A stretch of 64,000 bases of DNA from Tamlana sp. 2_MG-2023 (GCF_030548465.1 NZ_JAUOSF010000004.1:372001-436000); one strand, 5' to 3'; positions 9,746 to 18,774 are shown, counted from the first letter of the stretch. Notes: generated from the sequence alone by a model not told the origin. Numbers and translations are program-made.

Positions 9746-10300
9746 TTATTCTTCTAGAGTAATAATTCCAGTAACTTCTAGAACTTCGGCGTTCGTGAAT
9801 TTTGTATTTGAATCAAAGCCATGACCATTAATAAGGTCTTGCTCAGATTTAAATGAAACCGCTTCATTGGTATAAAGCCATTCATTTTTTTGATCGTAAA
9901 ACAACTGATTGGTTTTTAAAACTCGATTATCATGCGTTGTTATTACCACATTGTTTTGCATATCGATGAGACCAGTTTCGGTATAAATAATAGCATAATC
10001 TGCTAAGACAATACTTTTTTTATTATTATCATCGAAAATATCCAATTCTACACCGTCTACAAATTCCCTGTAAGGAAAATCCCTGTTTGAATAATCTAAC
10101 GCTTTGGTACTAATTAAATTAGCTGTTATTCGCCCAGAATCGGTATATTTTAAATTGAGGTTATAATCTACAGTGAAGGGTTCATTTTCTGAAATCCCTA
10201 TCTTCTGTACTTGATCGAAATTGTCATTACAAGAAAAAAACATAGCCACAGTAAAGACCGTGACTATGTTATAAAATTTATTTGTAATACTTTTTTTCAT
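9746..10300 (-). CDS. lptC: LptC, LPS export bridge protein
   Basis: 184 residues, the usual LptC length. A hydrophobic N-terminus ends in MFFSCND, so this LptC is probably a lipoprotein rather than the membrane-anchored form of E. coli. The remainder is a beta-jellyroll pattern: repeated short strands such as LADYAIIYTETGLIDMQNNVVITTHDN and LKTNQLFYDQKNEWLYT describe the LptA/LptC fold. The protein would relay LPS from the LptBFG transporter towards LptA/LptDE. Its ATG overlaps the TPR-gene stop by one base (TAATG). Confidence 0.88.
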   Translation of the reverse strand: MKKSITNKFYNIVTVFTVAMFFSCNDNFDQVQKIGISENEPFTVDYNLNLKYTDSGRITANLISTKALDYSNRDFPYREFVDGVELDIFDDNNKKSIVLADYAIIYTETGLIDMQNNVVITTHDNRVLKTNQLFYDQKNEWLYTNEAVSFKSEQDLINGHGFDSNTKFTNAEVLEVTGIITLEE

Positions 10301-11679
10301 TAAATATTTGGCACCTTAACAGAAGATCCAATCCAACAACCAATGCTAATAGTTTGACCTGCTCTTCCTGAACTAAAGATTTCAGCTTTTTGAGGCGCTT
10401 TATGTTCATAACTTGCTGCAGATTTCGATGCTGCACTGTTCATAGTTGGGTCTACACGAGCTGCTTTTTTAGCTTCATCGGCAGCTAGCCAGTACACGGC
10501 TCTTTTATCAAAATTGCTTTCTCCACAGTTGTTTGCACTTGCGGCATACATGGCTGCGATAGCGATATGAGGTCTTCCGTTTGACGGGTTAAGGTTTAGT
10601 GCTTTTCTGTAATAATCTCTTGCCTTAGAATAACTATGCTTAGCCTTAAACTTTGTAGCTACTCTATAGTAAAGTTTAGACTTTTTAAAGCTATCTTTTT
10701 CTAAGCTAATCGCTTGCTCATAAAATTTAATAGCTTCATTCGTTTTACCTTCTTTGTCTTTTAAGATCCCTAAGTAATATGCTGAATTTGCTGAAGGACT
10801 TATATCATGGTAAGCATTAACTAACTTAAAGAATAAAGGATCTGATGTACATTCTTTCTCAGACATTTTCCCTGCTGCTCTTTGTAACCATACAGCATTA
10901 GTTTTATTCGCTTCAAAATCTTTAGTGTATAAAGGAATTAAGTTTTCACAATTTGCTCTATCCCCTAATTTTTGATCTATACCAGAAGCAATTTGATCGT
11001 AAGCTTTTAAATAGCTCTCGTAATACTTCTTGTATTTAGCTTCCTTTTTAGTTAAAGCAGTTCCAGCTTCTTCTTTTTCAATAATTTTATTTAAGTCTTC
11101 AGAGTAATTCTCAACCTCGTCTTCTACTTTCTCAGCAATATCATCGTATTTGTTAAATAAATCTGCTGCTGGTTTTTTTCCAGCATCATATAAATCAACC
11201 ATTAAAGAGAAATAAGTGTATAAACTTTTCGGATTTGAAAACGTTTCTTTGTCTAAGTTGTAAGCATCGTCAAAACATTTATATAATTCTTCATCCGTTT
11301 TCTTTAAAGCGGCTCTATTGTCGTACATTAACTGACAAGATTTCGCTGCATATTCACCTTTTGGTGTTTTAGATCCAAAATTTAAAGCTCTTTCGTCCCA
11401 AAGTTTCACAAGGTCGTTAATAAACGCCACCTGTTCTGCCCCAGTACTGTTATCAATCTTATGATTTAAGATTTTTTCCCCATCTGCATAGATAGCATTA
11501 CTGTATTTTGGGCATTTTTTTCTTACAGCCATCCAAGGCTCATAAGCAGCATCATAATTTTTAGACTTTGCATACTCATGAAATATTGAAAGTTTTGAAA
11601 TGCACTCTTCATCTTGCTGTGCAAAACCAAAATTTACTCCAATAAACAATAGTAATAATAATGTGATTTTTGTTTTCAT
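10300..11679 (-). CDS. Exported TPR protein
   Basis: 459 residues with a signal peptide (KITLLLLLFIGVNFGFAQQ). A helical, Lys/Tyr/Ala-rich body has recognisable tetratricopeptide repeats at about 295-385 (AYYLGILKDKEGKTNEAIKFYE, then KARDYYRKALNLNPSNGRPH). The tail contains AGQTISIGCWIG and no other domain. It probably acts as a periplasmic scaffold. It is the second gene of the coaX block, starts 16 bases after the beta-barrel gene and is fused to lptC by TAATG, suggesting a shared role in outer-membrane assembly. No specific partner can be named. Confidence 0.82.
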   Translation of the reverse strand: MKTKITLLLLLFIGVNFGFAQQDEECISKLSIFHEYAKSKNYDAAYEPWMAVRKKCPKYSNAIYADGEKILNHKIDNSTGAEQVAFINDLVKLWDERALNFGSKTPKGEYAAKSCQLMYDNRAALKKTDEELYKCFDDAYNLDKETFSNPKSLYTYFSLMVDLYDAGKKPAADLFNKYDDIAEKVEDEVENYSEDLNKIIEKEEAGTALTKKEAKYKKYYESYLKAYDQIASGIDQKLGDRANCENLIPLYTKDFEANKTNAVWLQRAAGKMSEKECTSDPLFFKLVNAYHDISPSANSAYYLGILKDKEGKTNEAIKFYEQAISLEKDSFKKSKLYYRVATKFKAKHSYSKARDYYRKALNLNPSNGRPHIAIAAMYAASANNCGESNFDKRAVYWLAADEAKKAARVDPTMNSAASKSAASYEHKAPQKAEIFSSGRAGQTISIGCWIGSSVKVPNI

Positions 11680-11695
11680 AGTTAATTAATTCAGT

Positions 11696-13006
11696 TTAAT
11701 CATATTTTCTTTTCTGAAACCATCTATCGTTCAAAGATAGACTTATTTGGAAATTTATAAAATTCTCTTGTATCAAATTACTTTCAGTGGTTCCGCGCTG
11801 ACCAAATTCAAATCCTAAATTCGCATTAGATAACAATCTAGATTCTCCTACAGGTAGTCCTACTCCAAAAGATATGCCAAACTCATCTATGGACTGATTG
11901 TTAATGTTTAACCCTGTTTCCTCAAACCTTACACCTGCTCTATAAACAATACGTTTATAGTAGCTTGAAAATGAATTATATTGAGGAATAAAAAATCCTC
12001 CTACAGATAATCTTGAACTGTTTTCATATACCGTTCCAGAGCTTCTATATAAAGGGTTTGAAAAATCACTTGTGTTTTGAATCATGTATTCAGCTCCAAG
12101 AAACCAACTTCTTGGCTGACCTATTCCAAGACCATAAGTTATTTTAAATGGCAAAGTTAATTCTGTTTCTTTTAACCCTGTTGCTTCTAAATCGGAATCA
12201 ACCGTATTAAAAACAGATTCCACGTTAGTACTAGAATTAATTGTTATAGTAGAATAACTACGTTCGTTATCAGAGTTTAAATTACTCTGTGCTGTATAGG
12301 TTAAACCAGAAACTACTTCTAATCTTTCGGTGATCATCTTCTTAAAAGAAGCTCCAATAGTTGTGCTAAAACCACTTAAGTTAGATCTGTTATTTTCGCG
12401 CGTTTGATACTGTACAGGGATATCTCCATCGTATTGAAACTCTATAATACTACTTTGAATATTTCCAAAATTATATTGAAGATCAACTCCAATAGACAGT
12501 TCTTTTATAATCTGATAACCAGCTCCTAAAAACACCTTGTTCAAACCTCCTTCTCCACTAAACCTATTACCTATGACGCCTTCTCCATTTAAATTATCTA
12601 ATTTATAACCAACAGAAGTATAAGGCATAATACCAAAACCAATACCTAATTTACCTATAGGAAATGACATGGCTAAATAATTAAATGTCGTAGCTGAAGT
12701 GTTTGCCTGGCTATTTTCACTTTTCAAATTGGCATTTTGGTAGCCACCACCCACAGTATAAATAACTGGCCTACTCTCGCCGCCCCAAGATGCTAAATTA
12801 TTACCACCATACGATGCAGGATTGCGTAAATTAACGTGGATACTATCATTATATATACTCAAACCACCCATGCTCCTATTTTCAACAGTACCTTTGAAGT
12901 TTAAACTTCCAATACCATAATAAGAATATGGTGATGCTGTGGATTGCTGGCTATGACCTTTAATTGCAAAAATTACAATAAAAACTAATACAAGTTTTTT
13001 TATCAT
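11696..13006 (-). CDS. Outer-membrane beta-barrel protein
   Basis: 436 residues with a signal peptide ending near KGHSQQ, followed by SPYSYYGIGSLNFKGTVENR, a beginning seen in many Bacteroidota porin-like proteins, and alternating amphipathic strands to the end (SLSLNDRWFQKRKYD). The fold resembles FadL/OmpP1-type or PorV-like barrels, but no signature decides which. It overlaps coaX by four bases (13003-13006) and precedes the TPR gene by 16, so it belongs to one leftward operon with LPS-export and envelope genes. The cargo is unknown. Confidence 0.78.
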   Translation of the reverse strand: MIKKLVLVFIVIFAIKGHSQQSTASPYSYYGIGSLNFKGTVENRSMGGLSIYNDSIHVNLRNPASYGGNNLASWGGESRPVIYTVGGGYQNANLKSENSQANTSATTFNYLAMSFPIGKLGIGFGIMPYTSVGYKLDNLNGEGVIGNRFSGEGGLNKVFLGAGYQIIKELSIGVDLQYNFGNIQSSIIEFQYDGDIPVQYQTRENNRSNLSGFSTTIGASFKKMITERLEVVSGLTYTAQSNLNSDNERSYSTITINSSTNVESVFNTVDSDLEATGLKETELTLPFKITYGLGIGQPRSWFLGAEYMIQNTSDFSNPLYRSSGTVYENSSRLSVGGFFIPQYNSFSSYYKRIVYRAGVRFEETGLNINNQSIDEFGISFGVGLPVGESRLLSNANLGFEFGQRGTTESNLIQENFINFQISLSLNDRWFQKRKYD

Positions 13007-13734
13007 TCGTTTGAGTTAAGTTGTAAAATATAGTTTAATCCTTCTAATAAAAAATTAGAATTGGCAAATATGCTACTTTTTAATTGTTTAGACAAGAATT
13101 TAGCATCGCCTCCTGTTAAAATAACTGTTAAATCTGAAAATTTAGTTTTATACTGTGTAATTATTCCATCTACTTCATTTATAACCCCGTTAACAACCCC
13201 GGAGTGTATGGAATTAGCTGTAGAGTTTCCTATAATGTTTTTTGGAACAGATAATTCTAACAACGGTAATTTCGCCGTTAAATTATTCAATGATTTGTAA
13301 CGCATAGCTAATCCAGGTGAAATCGCACCTCCCAAATACTTATTTTCCTGCGTGACAAAATCGTAAGTAATACAAGTACCAGCATCAATGATTAAAACAT
13401 TTTTGCCCGAAAACTGTTTTACCGAAGCACAAACTAAACCTATTCTATCGACACCCAACGTTTCTGGTGTCGAATAACCATTAATAAAAGGTAATTTTGT
13501 ATCAATATCTAAAACTAATAAATTGAACTCTTTTTTAATATTTTCAACTTGATCAATATTTAAATGCCCTACAGAAGAAATAATGACATTTTTTAATAAT
13601 GGAAAATCTGTTTTTAAAAGCGATATAGCCTCTAAAAGTTTTTTCAACTCTACAATTCTTCTTTCCTGAAGCTTATCTGCGCTAAAAACAGCTAATTTCA
13701 CAAAAGAATTTCCTACATCAATGATTAAATTCAT
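13003..13734 (-). CDS. coaX: Type III pantothenate kinase
   Basis: 243 residues, typical CoaX. The ASKHA-fold motifs are present: IDVGNSFVKLAVF at the N-terminus (phosphate 1), GVDRIGLVCAS, the DAGTCITYDFV phosphate-2 loop, GGAISPGLAMR and ILTGGDAKFL (adenosine). It phosphorylates pantothenate, the first step of coenzyme A synthesis, and needs a monovalent cation. It leads the leftward block whose next genes serve the outer membrane. An AT-rich region separates it from tRNA-Phe. Start ATG at 13734. Confidence 0.95.
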   Translation of the reverse strand: MNLIIDVGNSFVKLAVFSADKLQERRIVELKKLLEAISLLKTDFPLLKNVIISSVGHLNIDQVENIKKEFNLLVLDIDTKLPFINGYSTPETLGVDRIGLVCASVKQFSGKNVLIIDAGTCITYDFVTQENKYLGGAISPGLAMRYKSLNNLTAKLPLLELSVPKNIIGNSTANSIHSGVVNGVINEVDGIITQYKTKFSDLTVILTGGDAKFLSKQLKSSIFANSNFLLEGLNYILQLNSNE

Positions 13735-13868
13735 CTATTTTTAAAAAAAGGATAAATTTACAAAAGAAGAAGCAATAACAAAGCATTACCGTATTTAATT
13801 AACATTAAATTAGTTAGCTTTGTTTTTGAAAAAAAAATAAAAATATTTCATTTTTTTAGCCATTAGAT

Positions 13869-13899
13869 TTGGCAGAATCTAAAATAGGATATATATTTG
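13869..13899 (+). promoter_or_regulatory. Flavobacterial housekeeping promoter of tRNA-Phe
   Basis: TATATTTG (13892-13899) matches the Bacteroidota -7 element TAnnTTTG perfectly. TTG at 13869-13871 is 20 bases upstream, within the usual 17-23 spacing. The mature tRNA starts 16 bases downstream. This is the cleanest promoter in the window. Confidence 0.75.
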
Positions 13900-13914
13900 C
13901 AACCGCTTTAGCGA

Positions 13915-13987
13915 GGTACCTTAGCTCAGTTGGTAGAGCAAAGGACTGAAAATCCTTGTGTCCCTGGTTCGATTCCTGGAGGTACCA
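13915..13987 (+). tRNA. tRNA-Phe (GAA)
   Basis: 73 nt. Acceptor stem GGTACCT pairs with AGGTACC, discriminator A at 13987, D arm AGCTCAGTTGGTAGAGC, and anticodon arm AAGGA-CTGAAAA-TCCTT gives GAA. The T arm has TTCGATT with one T-T mismatch in its stem. CCA is not encoded. The promoter lies at 13869-13899 and a terminator follows directly. Confidence 0.95.
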
Positions 13988-13996
13988 CACAAGTAA

Positions 13997-14027
13997 AAAC
14001 CCTGAAAATTAATTTTCAGGGTTTTTT
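13997..14027 (+). terminator. Bidirectional terminator after tRNA-Phe
   Basis: Long perfect inverted repeat AACCCTGAAAATT / AATTTTCAGGGTT followed by a T-run. It ends tRNA-Phe and, on the other strand, lies 17 bases beyond the GH25 lysozyme stop codon, so it probably serves both. Confidence 0.85.
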
Positions 14028-14043
14028 ATTTTTATACTTATTA

Positions 14044-15024
14044 CTATCTATAATTTTTCCAATAATTTTTGGAATGGTGATCCTCCCCGATACACATACG
14101 TTTTAAGTCTTCTATAGTTAAATTAAAACTATTACCATCTACAGCTGTATCGATACCCGCAACATTAACTTCCTCGGAGAATTGATGAAACGTCCACTCC
14201 ACATCACTCACTCTACTTTTTCCTGAATATGCTGCAATCCATAATGGGTAACCTTCTAGATAGCCTTTTAAACGTGTATCATAAAAATGTTTCCCGGTAT
14301 AAACCACAGGTTTGATTCCATATTTAGCTTCTGCCAATTTTAACCAGTTTAAAACACCTTCTCTTAATTTCTTGTCACCAAATCTACTTGGCTCCTCAAT
14401 ATCTAAGATTGGAGGAAAATCACCTTTTACAAGAGTTACTGTCGAAGCGAAGTTCTCAAACTGTTCGGTTGAGTTCTCATTCGGACGATAATAATGGTAA
14501 GCACCTCTTATATATTCGTGTGCTTTTGCATCTACCCAATTAGTATGATAGTGCGTATCTTTTCCATCTACTCCCATGGTTGATCTAATAAAAACAAATT
14601 CAATTGGATGCTCTGAAGCCTTCACTTTATGCCATTTAATTTCACCTTGATAATGAGAAACATCAATTCCGAAAAGATAATGCGAATTATCATGTGCTAC
14701 ATGCTCTAAACTTTCAATAGCCTCAATCTCCTCTATACTCTTTATACCTGTAACTTCATCTAAGCTATTTCCATCAATAAAAACCTCCGACTGGCTATTT
14801 AATTCTAAAGCAAAAACTCCAGAAATAAGCGCTACGCCGATTATTAATGTTGAATAAATCACGGTATGCGTCTTCTTTACAGCCACATGTCGCTTACTGT
14901 ACTTTTTCCCGGTTCTTAATGTGACCAAAAAGAGCAGAAACACAACCATTAATACTATAAAAAACCACATTAAAAATTTAACAGAATCTTCGACACCTAC
15001 TAAACTACCCACTAAAAATTTCAT
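14044..15024 (-). CDS. GH25 (Chalaropsis-type) lysozyme, membrane-anchored
   Basis: 326 residues. Two membrane segments (about 17-36 and 55-73) precede a linker and a GH25 domain (about 116-305). Signature residues are DVSHYQG (121-127), FVFIRSTMGVDG, RGAYHYYRP and the catalytic acidic pair in PPILDIEEP (Asp208, Glu210). It cleaves beta-1,4 bonds between MurNAc and GlcNAc. Membrane anchoring and lack of phage genes nearby favour a cell-wall remodelling role over a phage lysin. A monocistronic gene converging on tRNA-Phe. Confidence 0.88.
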   Translation of the reverse strand: MKFLVGSLVGVEDSVKFLMWFFIVLMVVFLLFLVTLRTGKKYSKRHVAVKKTHTVIYSTLIIGVALISGVFALELNSQSEVFIDGNSLDEVTGIKSIEEIEAIESLEHVAHDNSHYLFGIDVSHYQGEIKWHKVKASEHPIEFVFIRSTMGVDGKDTHYHTNWVDAKAHEYIRGAYHYYRPNENSTEQFENFASTVTLVKGDFPPILDIEEPSRFGDKKLREGVLNWLKLAEAKYGIKPVVYTGKHFYDTRLKGYLEGYPLWIAAYSGKSRVSDVEWTFHQFSEEVNVAGIDTAVDGNSFNLTIEDLKRMCIGEDHHSKNYWKNYR

Positions 15025-15227
15025 GATTTCATCATTTTACCTAAACAAAATTAGATCAAATAACGCATTAAGAATACGACACATCATGTCTTTCCTTAAC
15101 TAAAGAAGATCAAAATATTAACCTTTAAAAACTAAACACAAAACCTATTTCACCATAAACAGTTGCATTAAAGTAATCTACTTAAACTTAAAAATTATTT
15201 CCGAAAAGCTATTCAGGCAAAGACATA

Positions 15228-15259
15228 AAAAAAGCTTTGCATACCCTGCAAAGCTTTTT
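15228..15259 (-). terminator. Terminator of the DUF1328 gene
   Basis: Inverted repeat AAAAAGCTTTGC / GCAAAGCTTTTT with a 7-nt loop and A/T flanks on both sides, 30 bases beyond the DUF1328 stop codon. It also isolates the lysozyme promoter region (15025-15227), where I see no gene. Confidence 0.75.
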
Positions 15260-15288
15260 GAGTTATATATTTATAGTAAGATTAAAGA

Positions 15289-15450
15289 CTATTTTTTCAC
15301 TAAGCCTTTAAGAAGTGATAATACAAATAGCACTAAAAAGACAAAGAATAAAATTTTTGCTATTCCTGCAGACGCGCCTGCAATGCCTCCAAAGCCTAAA
15401 ACGGCTGCAATTAATGCTATAACAATAAAAGTGATGGTCCAACGTAACAT
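15289..15450 (-). CDS. DUF1328 small membrane protein
   Basis: 53 residues. Begins [16 protein letters not shown], then [18 protein letters not shown] and a second hydrophobic helix before the LKGLVKK end. This is the DUF1328 (YtjA-like) family of two-helix inner-membrane peptides, often induced by stress, with no established biochemical role. A -7-like element (CATATTTG on the minus strand, 15511-15518) lies about 60 bases upstream. It is one of several short envelope-stress proteins in the 14-39 kb stretch. Confidence 0.85.
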   Translation of the reverse strand: MLRWTITFIVIALIAAVLGFGGIAGASAGIAKILFFVFLVLFVLSLLKGLVKK

Positions 15451-15605
15451 AATATTTTTAGTTTTATGATTATTATTTTTTAAAAGAACTGACTTTCAAT
15501 CCTTCTTATACAAATATGCCATCTTATACTAGACTTCATTACCCCATAAAGCAACCATGTTAACTCATTCAAAAAACACAAAACCAACAGATTACAAATA
15601 CGCAT

Positions 15606-15646
15606 AAAAAAAGACCCCAGCTTTAAAGAATAAGCCAAGGTCTTTT
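15606..15646 (-). terminator. Terminator downstream of hemerythrin gene
   Basis: Nested hairpin: AAAAAGACC / GGTCTTTTT outside and GCTT / AAGC inside. A/T flanks on both sides allow use in either direction. It lies about 95 bases beyond the hemerythrin stop codon. Confidence 0.6.
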
Positions 15647-15740
15647 TAACTAACCAACCAAGTCAAAGATATAATTCGTATATCCAGTTTATGTTCTCAA
15701 TACATTAAATACTTAACTGCATTGCTTTTTATGTAAATCA

Positions 15741-16178
15741 TTAAACATTTTCAGCCATGTAAGCCTGATAATCTTTAGCTAAATCTACTTTTTGTTTTTC
15801 TGTAAACACCTTACCTGCCAACTGAAAAAAGGCATGCTCTTCATCTTCTAGGTGGTGTTCTACTTTATGTTTTAAGTCTTTTGCCGTTTTTAACCAGGCA
15901 GAAGACGTATAATCTGTTTTTTCTAGCGCTTCAATTAATTCATCAATCTCATGATGTTCTGCGATACCGTGTCTTGCTTTTTCCTGCATCATATCACTAG
16001 TAATTAATGGTTTATAAAAGTGACGTTCCTCTGCATTAGCATGCATATCAAGCTCATGTTTTAATTGCTTAAAAATAGTATCTCTCGATTCGGTATCTCC
16101 AGAAGTAGCTACTAAACGTTCTAATAAATTTCGTTGAGTATCGTGATCTTTTCTTAAAGCTTCAAATATTGTTGTCAT
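15741..16178 (-). CDS. Hemerythrin HHE-domain protein
   Basis: 145 residues, two HHE cation-binding halves. Metal ligands are visible as RKDHDTQRN (His12 region), ELDMHANAEERHFY, IAEHHEIDEL and KVEHHLEDEEHAFF, the arrangement of a di-iron four-helix bundle. No signal peptide, so cytoplasmic. Family members bind oxygen or nitric oxide, or take part in repair of nitrosative and oxidative damage. It lies just after the YtxH/holin-X/66-residue operon but a hairpin at 16206 separates them, so it probably has its own or read-through expression. Confidence 0.88.
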   Translation of the reverse strand: MTTIFEALRKDHDTQRNLLERLVATSGDTESRDTIFKQLKHELDMHANAEERHFYKPLITSDMMQEKARHGIAEHHEIDELIEALEKTDYTSSAWLKTAKDLKHKVEHHLEDEEHAFFQLAGKVFTEKQKVDLAKDYQAYMAENV

Positions 16179-16205
16179 TCTTTTGTGGGTATTTAGATGT
16201 TAGAT

Positions 16206-16236
16206 AAAAAAGGCTCCATATGTTGAAGCCTTTTCT
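16206..16236 (-). terminator. Terminator or attenuator between the 66-residue gene and hemerythrin
   Basis: Hairpin AAAAGGCT / AGCCTTTT with a short AT loop, 12 bases past the stop codon of the 66-residue gene and 28 upstream of the hemerythrin start. Confidence 0.6.
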
Positions 16237-16247
16237 CAAGTTAGTCA

Positions 16248-16448
16248 CTACTTTATAATTTTCTTTAACAGCATAAAAACGCCATACTTACCTGCGAAAT
16301 TTAGTCCTGTTTGTATCCAGTGGGCTGGCTTAAGATCTTCTGCATAATCATCCTTCAAACCTTTAATTTCTTCCCATGCGATTTGGCGTTCTAAATTTAA
16401 TATTTTTAGCTCGCGCTCTACATCTTTCATATTCTTGTACATCTTCAT
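16248..16448 (-). CDS. Small conserved-looking protein of the YtxH operon
   Basis: 66 residues. A charged, probably coiled-coil N-terminal half (KDVERELKILNLERQIAWEEIKGLKDD) is followed by a weakly hydrophobic C-terminus (GLNFAGKYGVFMLLKKIIK). I do not recognise a family. It begins two bases after the holin-X-like gene stop, so the two are almost certainly translated together. The helical body suggests a peripheral partner of the two small membrane proteins upstream. Confidence 0.7.
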   Translation of the reverse strand: MKMYKNMKDVERELKILNLERQIAWEEIKGLKDDYAEDLKPAHWIQTGLNFAGKYGVFMLLKKIIK

Positions 16449-16449
16449 A

Positions 16450-16797
16450 CTAATCGAAAAAAAAGTTAGACAATTTCTTAATAACCATATTATTTATTGT
16501 GCCCCTAAAAAGGTAAGCTATAATTGATAACACCATAAAACCAACACCTACTAATAAAAAGCCTAAAGGATAATTTCCTGTTAATTCTCCAATATACAAG
16601 GCCAGTGCCACAGCACTAAGCATCGCACACATAAGCACCAAACTCCCAACAATTATTGTCTTAAAGAGTAAACTAACAGATATTGAAAAATGCTTAAAAA
16701 ACTTTAATCGGTAGAATTTATAAGACGAATCAATATAGCGTTCACTAACATTTACCGCCTTTGTGTTTGTTTCATTTATAGCGTCTATCAATCCCAT
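16450..16797 (-). CDS. Holin-X / DUF1469-like small membrane protein
   Basis: 115 residues with an amphipathic N-terminal helix and two closely spaced membrane segments (about 43-68 and 78-95), the pattern of putative Actinobacterial Holin-X / DUF1469 (YqjE-like) proteins. Despite the name there is no phage context. In many bacteria such proteins are paired with YtxH- or ElaB-type proteins and induced under stress. It lies four bases after the YtxH stop codon in a three-gene operon. Confidence 0.75.
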   Translation of the reverse strand: MGLIDAINETNTKAVNVSERYIDSSYKFYRLKFFKHFSISVSLLFKTIIVGSLVLMCAMLSAVALALYIGELTGNYPLGFLLVGVGFMVLSIIAYLFRGTINNMVIKKLSNFFFD

Positions 16798-16800
16798 ATA

Positions 16801-17172
16801 TTACGATGTTTTTTGCAACTTCTTGTTTTTAGCTTTTAATTCTGTTAGTTTCTTTTCTAAAGTACTAATCACATCATCTGCCTTATGAGTTGCATCCAGA
16901 ACAATATCATCTAACTGCTCTTCAATAGTTTGCTTTTTAGATGCTGTACTAGCGATCACTCTATCTTTTAAATCGATAGTCGTTTGCGCGATAATATCTT
17001 TTGCCGTAGCCATTTCAGACTCTAATTTATTTTTCGCTAAAACAGCTTCATCTGCAATAATTTGTCTAGTCTTACTTCCTTTATATGGAGCAAACAACAC
17101 ACCTACAGCAGCACCTACTAATGTTCCTGCTATAATTCCTAATGCTGTACTTTCATTATTATTCATACTCAT
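16801..17172 (-). CDS. YtxH-domain stress protein
   Basis: 123 residues. The N-terminus has a glycine-rich membrane segment and the family signature (GIIAGTLVGAAVGVLFAPYKGSKTR, about 13-37). The rest is a long charged helix rich in Lys, Glu and Ala that resembles LEA/apolipoprotein-like coiled coil. YtxH proteins of Gram-positive bacteria belong to the general stress regulon. Leads the leftward operon with the holin-X-like and 66-residue genes. A perfect TAACTTTG -7 element sits 43-50 bases upstream of the start. Confidence 0.85.
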   Translation of the reverse strand: MSMNNNESTALGIIAGTLVGAAVGVLFAPYKGSKTRQIIADEAVLAKNKLESEMATAKDIIAQTTIDLKDRVIASTASKKQTIEEQLDDIVLDATHKADDVISTLEKKLTELKAKNKKLQKTS

Positions 17173-17214
17173 AATGTTATTTTATTTAAAGGTTAAACTT
17201 ATATTTTGTTGTCA

Positions 17215-17222
17215 CAAAGTTA
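17215..17222 (-). promoter_or_regulatory. -7 element upstream of the YtxH operon
   Basis: Minus-strand TAACTTTG fits TAnnTTTG exactly and lies 43 bases before the YtxH start. The nearest TTG (17249-17251) is 26 bases upstream, longer than the usual 17-23, so the -33 assignment is doubtful. Confidence 0.45.
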
Positions 17223-17373
17223 ACCACACACTACACGTTTCATTGACTCAATGCATTAGATTATTAGCTGTTATGAAAAAACTTAAAAACGCTCATGTTT
17301 TTAGTAATCGCATTAAACAGTACTAGTGCAAATAGCTATCTTTATAAATATTTTTTTTGACCATGAATTTACT

Positions 17374-18735
17374 ATGAAGAAAGACATTACTACAACAAAC
17401 CCATATACCAACAAAGTTATAGAGTCCTATACTTATTTTACCGATGAAGAAATTTCGGAAACATTATTACACGCCGATAAAACATTTCAAATCTGGAAAA
17501 CAAAAGGACTTTCTAAAAAGACAAGTTTAGTAAAAAAAGTTGCCGATAACTTGTGGGATAACAGAGAAAAATACGCTAAATTGATTTCTTCTGAAATGGG
17601 CAAACCTATTAATGAAAGCTTAGCTGAAATTGATAAATGCATGTATTTATGTGATTTCTATGCTAAAACCTCATCCGATTTACTAGCCGATGCCCTTATT
17701 GAAACCGATGCTCAAGAAAGTTTTATATCATACGACCCATTAGGTGTTATACTAGGTATCATGCCATGGAACTATCCGTTTTGGCAGGTTTTAAGATTTG
17801 CCATTCCAACATTAACAGCTGGAAACACCGTAGTTTTAAAACATGCATCAAATGTTACAGGTTGTGCCTTGGCGCTTCAAGATGTCTTTGAAGATGCTGG
17901 TTACCCTATGGGTTGCTTCGCAACAATTCTAGCCGATCACGATGCTATAGAAAGCATTATAAAAAACGACATCGTTAAAGCAATTTCCCTTACTGGTAGT
18001 GAAAAAGCTGGTAGGAAAATAGCAGAAATTGCAGGCTCTCAATTAAAAAAACTGGTTTTAGAACTGGGCGGTAACAATGCCTGTATCGTGCTTAATGATG
18101 CCGATTTAGACACACATTTACCAACCATGGTAAAAGCACGTATGTCAAATACCGGACAAAGTTGTATTGCAGCCAAACGTTTTATTGTTGAAGCTGGAAT
18201 TTACGACAGCTTCTTAGAGAAATTCACTAAAAAAGTAGCTGCTCTAAAATCAGGTGATCCACTTATGGAGGATACTGAAATAGGCACTTTAGCCAGACCC
18301 GATTTGGCAGATATTTTAGAAGAACAAGTAAATCGCTCGGTTGAACAAGGTGCTCACATTCATTATGGTAATACACGTAATCATGCTTATTACCAACCTA
18401 CTATTATTACAGAAGTCACTCCAGAAATAGCTGTATTTACAGAGGAAACTTTTGGTCCTGTAGCAGCAATTATAAAAGTATCTAACAAAGAAGAAGCCTA
18501 TAAACTAACTAGTGACACGGCTTTCGGTTTAGGCACTATGATATTCACAGAAGATATTGAAGACGCCAAACAACACATCATTCACATTGAAGATGGTGCA
18601 TTTTTCATCAACGAAATGGTGAAGTCTGATCCGCGATTGCCTTTTGGTGGCACGAAAAACTCTGGTTATGGTCGTGAGCTTTCCAAGGAAGGTTTATTAG
18701 CGTTCACAAACAAAAAAACAGTTTACATTAAATAA
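17374..18735 (+). CDS. NAD(P)-dependent aldehyde dehydrogenase, succinate-semialdehyde type
   Basis: 453 residues from the ATG at 17374. An in-frame GTG at 17326 would add 16 residues, but homologues begin at the MKKDITTTNPYT-like sequence. Motifs: PWNYPFWQVLRFAIP (about 145), the NAD loop SLTGSEKAG, catalytic Glu in LELGGNNACIVL, catalytic Cys in NTGQSCIAAKRF, and PFGGTKNSGYGREL at the C-terminus. This is the Sad/GabD-like class oxidising succinate semialdehyde or similar aldehydes. It lies 39 bases upstream of the GH3-family gene on the same strand, so the two are probably co-transcribed. Confidence 0.92.
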   Translation: MKKDITTTNPYTNKVIESYTYFTDEEISETLLHADKTFQIWKTKGLSKKTSLVKKVADNLWDNREKYAKLISSEMGKPINESLAEIDKCMYLCDFYAKTSSDLLADALIETDAQESFISYDPLGVILGIMPWNYPFWQVLRFAIPTLTAGNTVVLKHASNVTGCALALQDVFEDAGYPMGCFATILADHDAIESIIKNDIVKAISLTGSEKAGRKIAEIAGSQLKKLVLELGGNNACIVLNDADLDTHLPTMVKARMSNTGQSCIAAKRFIVEAGIYDSFLEKFTKKVAALKSGDPLMEDTEIGTLARPDLADILEEQVNRSVEQGAHIHYGNTRNHAYYQPTIITEVTPEIAVFTEETFGPVAAIIKVSNKEEAYKLTSDTAFGLGTMIFTEDIEDAKQHIIHIEDGAFFINEMVKSDPRLPFGGTKNSGYGRELSKEGLLAFTNKKTVYIK

Positions 18736-18774
18736 CGATTAATACGCAACTTACATTAACGAAAACAACAATCC

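Noticed and set aside
16450-16797. Phage holin
   Set aside because: Although the fold belongs to the holin-X group, no phage genes are nearby and YtxH/holin-X pairs are common in non-phage stress operons.
17326-17373. GTG start of the aldehyde dehydrogenase 16 codons earlier
   Set aside because: The extension has no similarity to the family start and the ATG at 17374 begins the typical N-terminus.
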